Source of the DNA: Methanobrevibacter sp.
Lineage (GTDB): Archaea; Methanobacteriota; Methanobacteria; Methanobacteriales; Methanobacteriaceae
Length of the DNA: 9,079 nt
Assembly: GCA_030539985.1 (NCBI GenBank)
Contig: JAUNXD010000049.1
Span: 1 to 9,079 of the forward strand
Reading direction: 5' to 3'
The notes beneath the pieces were generated by a model. It saw nothing but the letters and a program-made list of their open reading frames with translations. It was not told the DNA's origin and made no database searches. The position numbers were made by a program, and so were the translations under genes. This document shows positions 6,488 to 9,079 of this stretch, one piece after another (position 1 is the first letter of the stretch; every line of letters begins with the position of its first letter).

Positions 6488-6510
6488 ATCTTCATTATGT
6501 CCTATGCATA

Positions 6511-7311
6511 ATGAACAATTTGGGAAATGATAATATGAGTACTGAAAATAGTCAAAATGAAACAATTAAAGCTGAAATCAAAAGGATATTCTCATTATCA
6601 GAGGATTCCGCATCAAATGAGGAGATCCGTTCACGTCTTCTGGATGGTGGGAAAATCACAGGCACAAATATGTGCGTGCTGGTATGTGCAATGGTAATTG
6701 CATCAGTTGGCCTTAATGTAAGCTCAACAGCAGTAATCATAGGAGCCATGTTGATTTCTCCGTTGATGGGAAGTATTCTTGCTTCAGCATATGCCAGTGT
6801 GGCTTCCGATTATCCGCTACTTAAAAAGCATATGACCGGTTTTGTAATGCAGATTGTAATCAGTGTTACCGCAGCTACAATCTATTTTATTTTCTCCCCA
6901 ATTAAGGAGCCAACAGCTGAATTATTGGCAAGAACCGGACCAACATTCTTTGATGTACTCATAGCCTTTTTCGGAGGACTTGCAGGAATCATCGGGCAGA
7001 CCAGACAGGACAAGGCAAATACCATTATTCCGGGTGTTGCAATTGCAACCGCATTGATGCCACCTCTATGTACCTGCGGATATTCGATTGCAAACGGAAG
7101 ATGGGACATGCTACTTGGGGCAGGATACCTGTTTTTAATCAATACATATTTCATTTTCATGTCAGCAGGAATTATTCTAAGTGTTTTGAAAATTCCGAAA
7201 ATGAGGGATCTGACACCAAAAGAATGGAAAACCCGTCGTTTCAGGATGATTGTAAATACAATCATCATTGCGCTACCAAGTATTGCTGCAGTTTATTTAA
7301 TGATGCATTAA
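6511..7311 (+). CDS. DUF389 family multispanning membrane protein
   Basis: This 266-residue integral membrane protein belongs to the DUF389 family, whose function is not established to my knowledge. After a polar cytoplasmic N-terminus (1-50) come about seven hydrophobic segments, at roughly 53-70, 74-97, 109-128, 146-162, 172-192, 199-226 and 246-264. Family signatures are VIIGAMLISPLMG (75-87), FFGGLAGIIGQTR (153-165) and IPGVAIATALMPPLCTCGY (173-191). The Gly- and Pro-rich conserved segments within the membrane resemble those of transporters, but no substrate is known. The start is uncertain. ATG 6511 fits a leaderless mRNA, whereas ATG 6535 (residue 9) has GGGA nine bases upstream. The conserved part is unaffected. 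The gene stands alone, divergent from lonB and convergent with the S2P-like gene. Family assignment is firm. Confidence 0.92.
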   Translation: MNNLGNDNMSTENSQNETIKAEIKRIFSLSEDSASNEEIRSRLLDGGKITGTNMCVLVCAMVIASVGLNVSSTAVIIGAMLISPLMGSILASAYASVASDYPLLKKHMTGFVMQIVISVTAATIYFIFSPIKEPTAELLARTGPTFFDVLIAFFGGLAGIIGQTRQDKANTIIPGVAIATALMPPLCTCGYSIANGRWDMLLGAGYLFLINTYFIFMSAGIILSVLKIPKMRDLTPKEWKTRRFRMIVNTIIIALPSIAAVYLMMH

Positions 7312-7319
7312 CCAATGGC

Positions 7320-7341
7320 AAAAAAAGATTGGATTGCCAAT
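7320..7341 (-). terminator. Stem-loop and T7 terminator of the S2P-like gene
   Basis: On the minus strand ATTGG and CCAAT form a 5-base stem around a 4-base loop (7328-7341). One C and seven Ts (7320-7326) follow. It lies about 40 bases after the stop codon at 7379 and resembles an intrinsic terminator. The plus-strand DUF389 gene has no T-tract here. Confidence 0.5.
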
Positions 7342-7378
7342 AACAAGTAGAGATTGTTGAAATGCTAGGGAATATGAA

Positions 7379-8029
7379 TTAAATGGATATACCATCTATA
7401 ATTAATTGAACCATGTTCTCAGCGCCTATGCCTATGGACATTAAAAGCATGATTAAAACGATGGCAAATATAACAATCCAGATTTTTGCATTCCACTTTA
7501 GAACTTTAACTCCATCTAATGTGTAAAAAGGCAATAAGTTAAATGTGGCTAAAAAGCTATTGACAGAAAATCCCACGGTACAGATTAGATATATCAATGT
7601 AATAATGTTTGAATAAGGTTTTAAAGGAAATATTAATGCAGCAATTGCTATGGATATTAATGCAAGCACCATATTTGCCATTGGTCCTGCAACTGCAATT
7701 CTGCCATTTATTTCATCACTGATATTGTCCGCATAAGTGTAAACGGAACCCGGCAGGGAAAATACAATACCAATAAACGCTGAGGCAAATGTTATTAATA
7801 ATCCCAATGGCCACGCCTTGAATTCAGCCTGGTATCCATATTTCATGGCCACGAATTTTTGTCCAAGCTCACGCACCAAAGATCCTATGGCCACACCAAC
7901 CATAACAATCGGTAAAACGGAAATGAATGTATGGACATTTGACTGCGCATTTGATATCGCAAAAGAGATGCTGAGTACAACAAATGCAATAATCAAATCC
8001 CTTTTTTCATTTCTTGTAAATGTTATCAT
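7379..8029 (-). CDS. Site-2 protease-like (M50 family) membrane protein, probably inactive
   Basis: This 216-residue protein has about six membrane segments and aligns by eye with the compact archaeal M50 intramembrane metalloproteases. Recognisable landmarks are the first-motif region VRELGQKFVAMKYGYQAEF (52-70), the following WPLGLL and LPGSVY segments, NGRIAVAGPMANM (108-120), and the third motif NLLPFYTLDG (164-173), which keeps the metal-binding Asp172. Active enzymes carry HExxH in the first motif. Here it is Arg53-Glu54-Leu-Gly-Gln57, so both zinc-binding histidines are missing while the glutamate and the rest of the fold are intact. The frame is unbroken, so this looks like a pseudoprotease rather than a decaying gene. 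A role in binding or regulating membrane proteins is inference. AGGA lies 10 bases before the ATG (8040-8043). A stem-loop terminator follows the gene. Confidence 0.85.
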   Translation of the reverse strand: MITFTRNEKRDLIIAFVVLSISFAISNAQSNVHTFISVLPIVMVGVAIGSLVRELGQKFVAMKYGYQAEFKAWPLGLLITFASAFIGIVFSLPGSVYTYADNISDEINGRIAVAGPMANMVLALISIAIAALIFPLKPYSNIITLIYLICTVGFSVNSFLATFNLLPFYTLDGVKVLKWNAKIWIVIFAIVLIMLLMSIGIGAENMVQLIIDGISI

Positions 8030-8189
8030 AGTATAATATTCCTAAAAGTCATTATTAAAAATTACTCATCTTTTAAAATTAATGGGAAATCTTTTAACAA
8101 AAATCTATAAATTAAATCTTATTCTAATAATATTTAAATATTCGTTAAAATTAACAAAGTAATTATAAAATTATGGACAATACATAAAA

Positions 8190-8200
8190 TTTATTTATAT
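8190..8200 (+). promoter_or_regulatory. TATA box for the TMEM175-like gene
   Basis: TTTATTTATAT is centred about 25 bases before the ATG at 8221. No ribosome binding site intervenes, so a leaderless mRNA is predicted. The rest of the 191-base spacer (8030-8220) is AT-rich promoter DNA shared with the divergent S2P-like gene. Confidence 0.45.
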
Positions 8201-8220
8201 TCATAAACAATATTTAAAAT

Positions 8221-9079
8221 ATGAACACCAATAGGTTTGAAACTTTTTATGATGCTGTTTTGGCAATTGTTATAACAATTTTGGTGTTGAAGATTCCTCA
8301 ACCGTTAAGTCCTCAATGGGGAGCTTTTATTTCTAATTACTTGAATATTACAACTTATTTCATAGTGTTTTTAGCAATAATCAATATCTGGTACAGCAAT
8401 CAGAATCTATTCCAACATATTGAATCCATCAACAACAAATCTCTGATGACATATGGGATTTCAATTTTTTTATTTTCGCTATTTCCCTATTTTGCATCAT
8501 GGCTTTCATTGAACCTGTATTCTTTGGCTGCTGAAACAATTTTTGGATTACTCATGATTTTTTCAAATATTTCGCATATTATATCAGTAGTCGTGGTCTT
8601 TGGAGCAAATAACTCTAATGAGAAATTAAAGGAATTAAACATTAAAAAAAATTATTTCATTATTCCCATACTCATTATACTGGCGGGTTTCATTGTATCC
8701 TACACAATATACACTCCAGGAATCTATATAGCGAGTTTAATTTCTATAGTTTTAAGCATCATCAATAATAGAAAACAGAAAAAAGAACTGGAAGATACTG
8801 AAAGGTTTGAAGCATTGATTGATGCAATCATAGCAATAATCATAACAATCATCGTGCTTGAAATTCCAATTGCGGCAAACGGTAATCTAGACTCACTATT
8901 AGAATTAAACCTTGAATTCACAGCATATATGATTAGTTTTATCGTTTGTTTTAATGCATGGAACTTCACATATAATTTATTCAGCATTGTCAATAAGATT
9001 AATTATAAATCAATTTGGGCCATATCATTAGGATTATTCTTTTTATCATTAATTCCATATTTAACAACCTATGTTGCCT
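8221..9079 (+). CDS. TMEM175-like (DUF1211) membrane protein with two repeats, 3' end cut off
   Basis: The frame opens at ATG 8221 and runs 286 codons to the window edge without a stop. Members of this family are potassium-permeable or related cation channels whose pore is lined by the first helix of each six-helix repeat, after an RxxxFSD motif. Here repeat 1 begins RFETFYDAVLAIVITILVL (5-23) and has six hydrophobic segments up to about residue 182. A charged linker (RKQKKELEDTE, 184-194) leads to repeat 2, which begins RFEALIDAIIAIIITIIVLEIP (195-216) and continues through at least three helices to the edge. The repeats clearly resemble each other, including N-x-W and FLFSL-FPY / FFLSL-IPY segments. 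Both motifs deviate from FSD (FYD and LID) but keep Arg and Asp. The predicted leaderless start fits a TATA box at the right distance. Channel function and ion are not proven by sequence. Confidence 0.85.
   Translation, partial: MNTNRFETFYDAVLAIVITILVLKIPQPLSPQWGAFISNYLNITTYFIVFLAIINIWYSNQNLFQHIESINNKSLMTYGISIFLFSLFPYFASWLSLNLYSLAAETIFGLLMIFSNISHIISVVVVFGANNSNEKLKELNIKKNYFIIPILIILAGFIVSYTIYTPGIYIASLISIVLSIINNRKQKKELEDTERFEALIDAIIAIIITIIVLEIPIAANGNLDSLLELNLEFTAYMISFIVCFNAWNFTYNLFSIVNKINYKSIWAISLGLFFLSLIPYLTTYVA

Larger units (their letters stand above)
6170..6510. other. AT-rich divergent spacer between lonB and the DUF389 gene
   Basis: I see no convincing gene in these 341 bases. The composition is strikingly AT-rich, as expected for methanogen promoter DNA. 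The left end holds the lonB ribosome binding site (6177-6180) and promoter. The right end holds the proximal promoter of the DUF389 gene. In between lie a strong-looking plus-strand TATA box (6376-6383) and three dyads: 6269-6293, 6363-6402 and 6434-6457. Most of the length is not needed for two simple promoters, so it could hold regulatory sites or a small RNA. Nothing in the sequence proves either. Confidence 0.6.

Noticed and set aside
6882..7268. Minus-strand open frame of 128 codons
   Set aside because: It is the complement of conserved DUF389 membrane segments, with no motif of its own.
7315..7350. In-frame 11-residue peptide (MAKKDWIANNK) just past the DUF389 stop
   Set aside because: The preceding stop is TAA, not TAG, so pyrrolysine read-through does not apply. 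It is short and has no ribosome binding site.
8724..8993. Minus-strand open frame of 89 codons
   Set aside because: It is antisense to the well-supported TMEM175-like gene and has no family signature.
1..9079. tRNA, rRNA, CRISPR array or insertion sequence
   Set aside because: I looked for cloverleaf-like blocks, regularly spaced repeats and transposase motifs and found none. Coding context is ordinary chromosomal DNA throughout.
1..9079. One unified defence or secretion system across the window
   Set aside because: Genes sit on alternating strands with separate promoters and terminators, and the products do not form a known or coherent complex.

Overview
The window looks like chromosomal DNA of an archaeal methanogen, most likely order Methanobacteriales and probably Methanobrevibacter or a close relative. 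That placement is inference from AT-rich DNA, very AT-rich spacers with archaeal TATA boxes 23-28 bases before several start codons, an archaeal-type membrane-anchored LonB protease, and an archaeal-type PRPP synthetase. I see no mobile element, tRNA, rRNA, CRISPR array or sign of recent transfer.

Layout. Positions 1-1201 (minus strand) hold prs (PRPP synthetase) and, two bases downstream, an unrecognised gene that leaves the left edge. Divergent from prs is a membrane-anchored, outward-facing protein (1292-1804) with no recognised family. It converges on a zinc-ribbon membrane protein (1816-2184, minus), which follows a RimJ/RimL-like GNAT acetyltransferase (2213-2722, minus). Divergent from the GNAT gene is an ADP-ribosylglycohydrolase (2807-3712), whose last codons overlap the start of an unrecognised acidic protein (3702-4184). 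These two form a translationally coupled pair. It converges, with only 5 bases between, on lonB (4190-6169, minus).

A 341-base AT-rich divergent spacer (6170-6510) with TATA boxes and dyads separates lonB from a DUF389 multispanning membrane protein (6511-7311). Next comes a site-2-protease-like membrane protein (7379-8029, minus) whose two zinc-binding histidines are replaced by Arg and Gln. At the right edge a TMEM175-family protein (8221 onward, cut off) has at least one and a half channel repeats in a single chain.

How the genes relate. Apart from the prs pair and the ADP-ribosylglycohydrolase pair, most genes are single units with their own promoters, so I do not see one multi-gene system. 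The themes are membrane protein quality control (LonB, S2P-like), membrane transport or unknown membrane function (DUF389, TMEM175-like), and small-molecule or protein modification (GNAT, ADP-ribosylglycohydrolase). The points most worth a second look are the tandem TMEM175-like protein, the probably inactive S2P homolog, and the unknown partner of the ADP-ribosylglycohydrolase. Several starts (1292, 2184, 2807, 8221) have no Shine-Dalgarno sequence and a TATA-like box at the distance expected for leaderless mRNAs. Others (the gene after prs, 3702, lonB, the S2P-like gene) have good ribosome binding sites.
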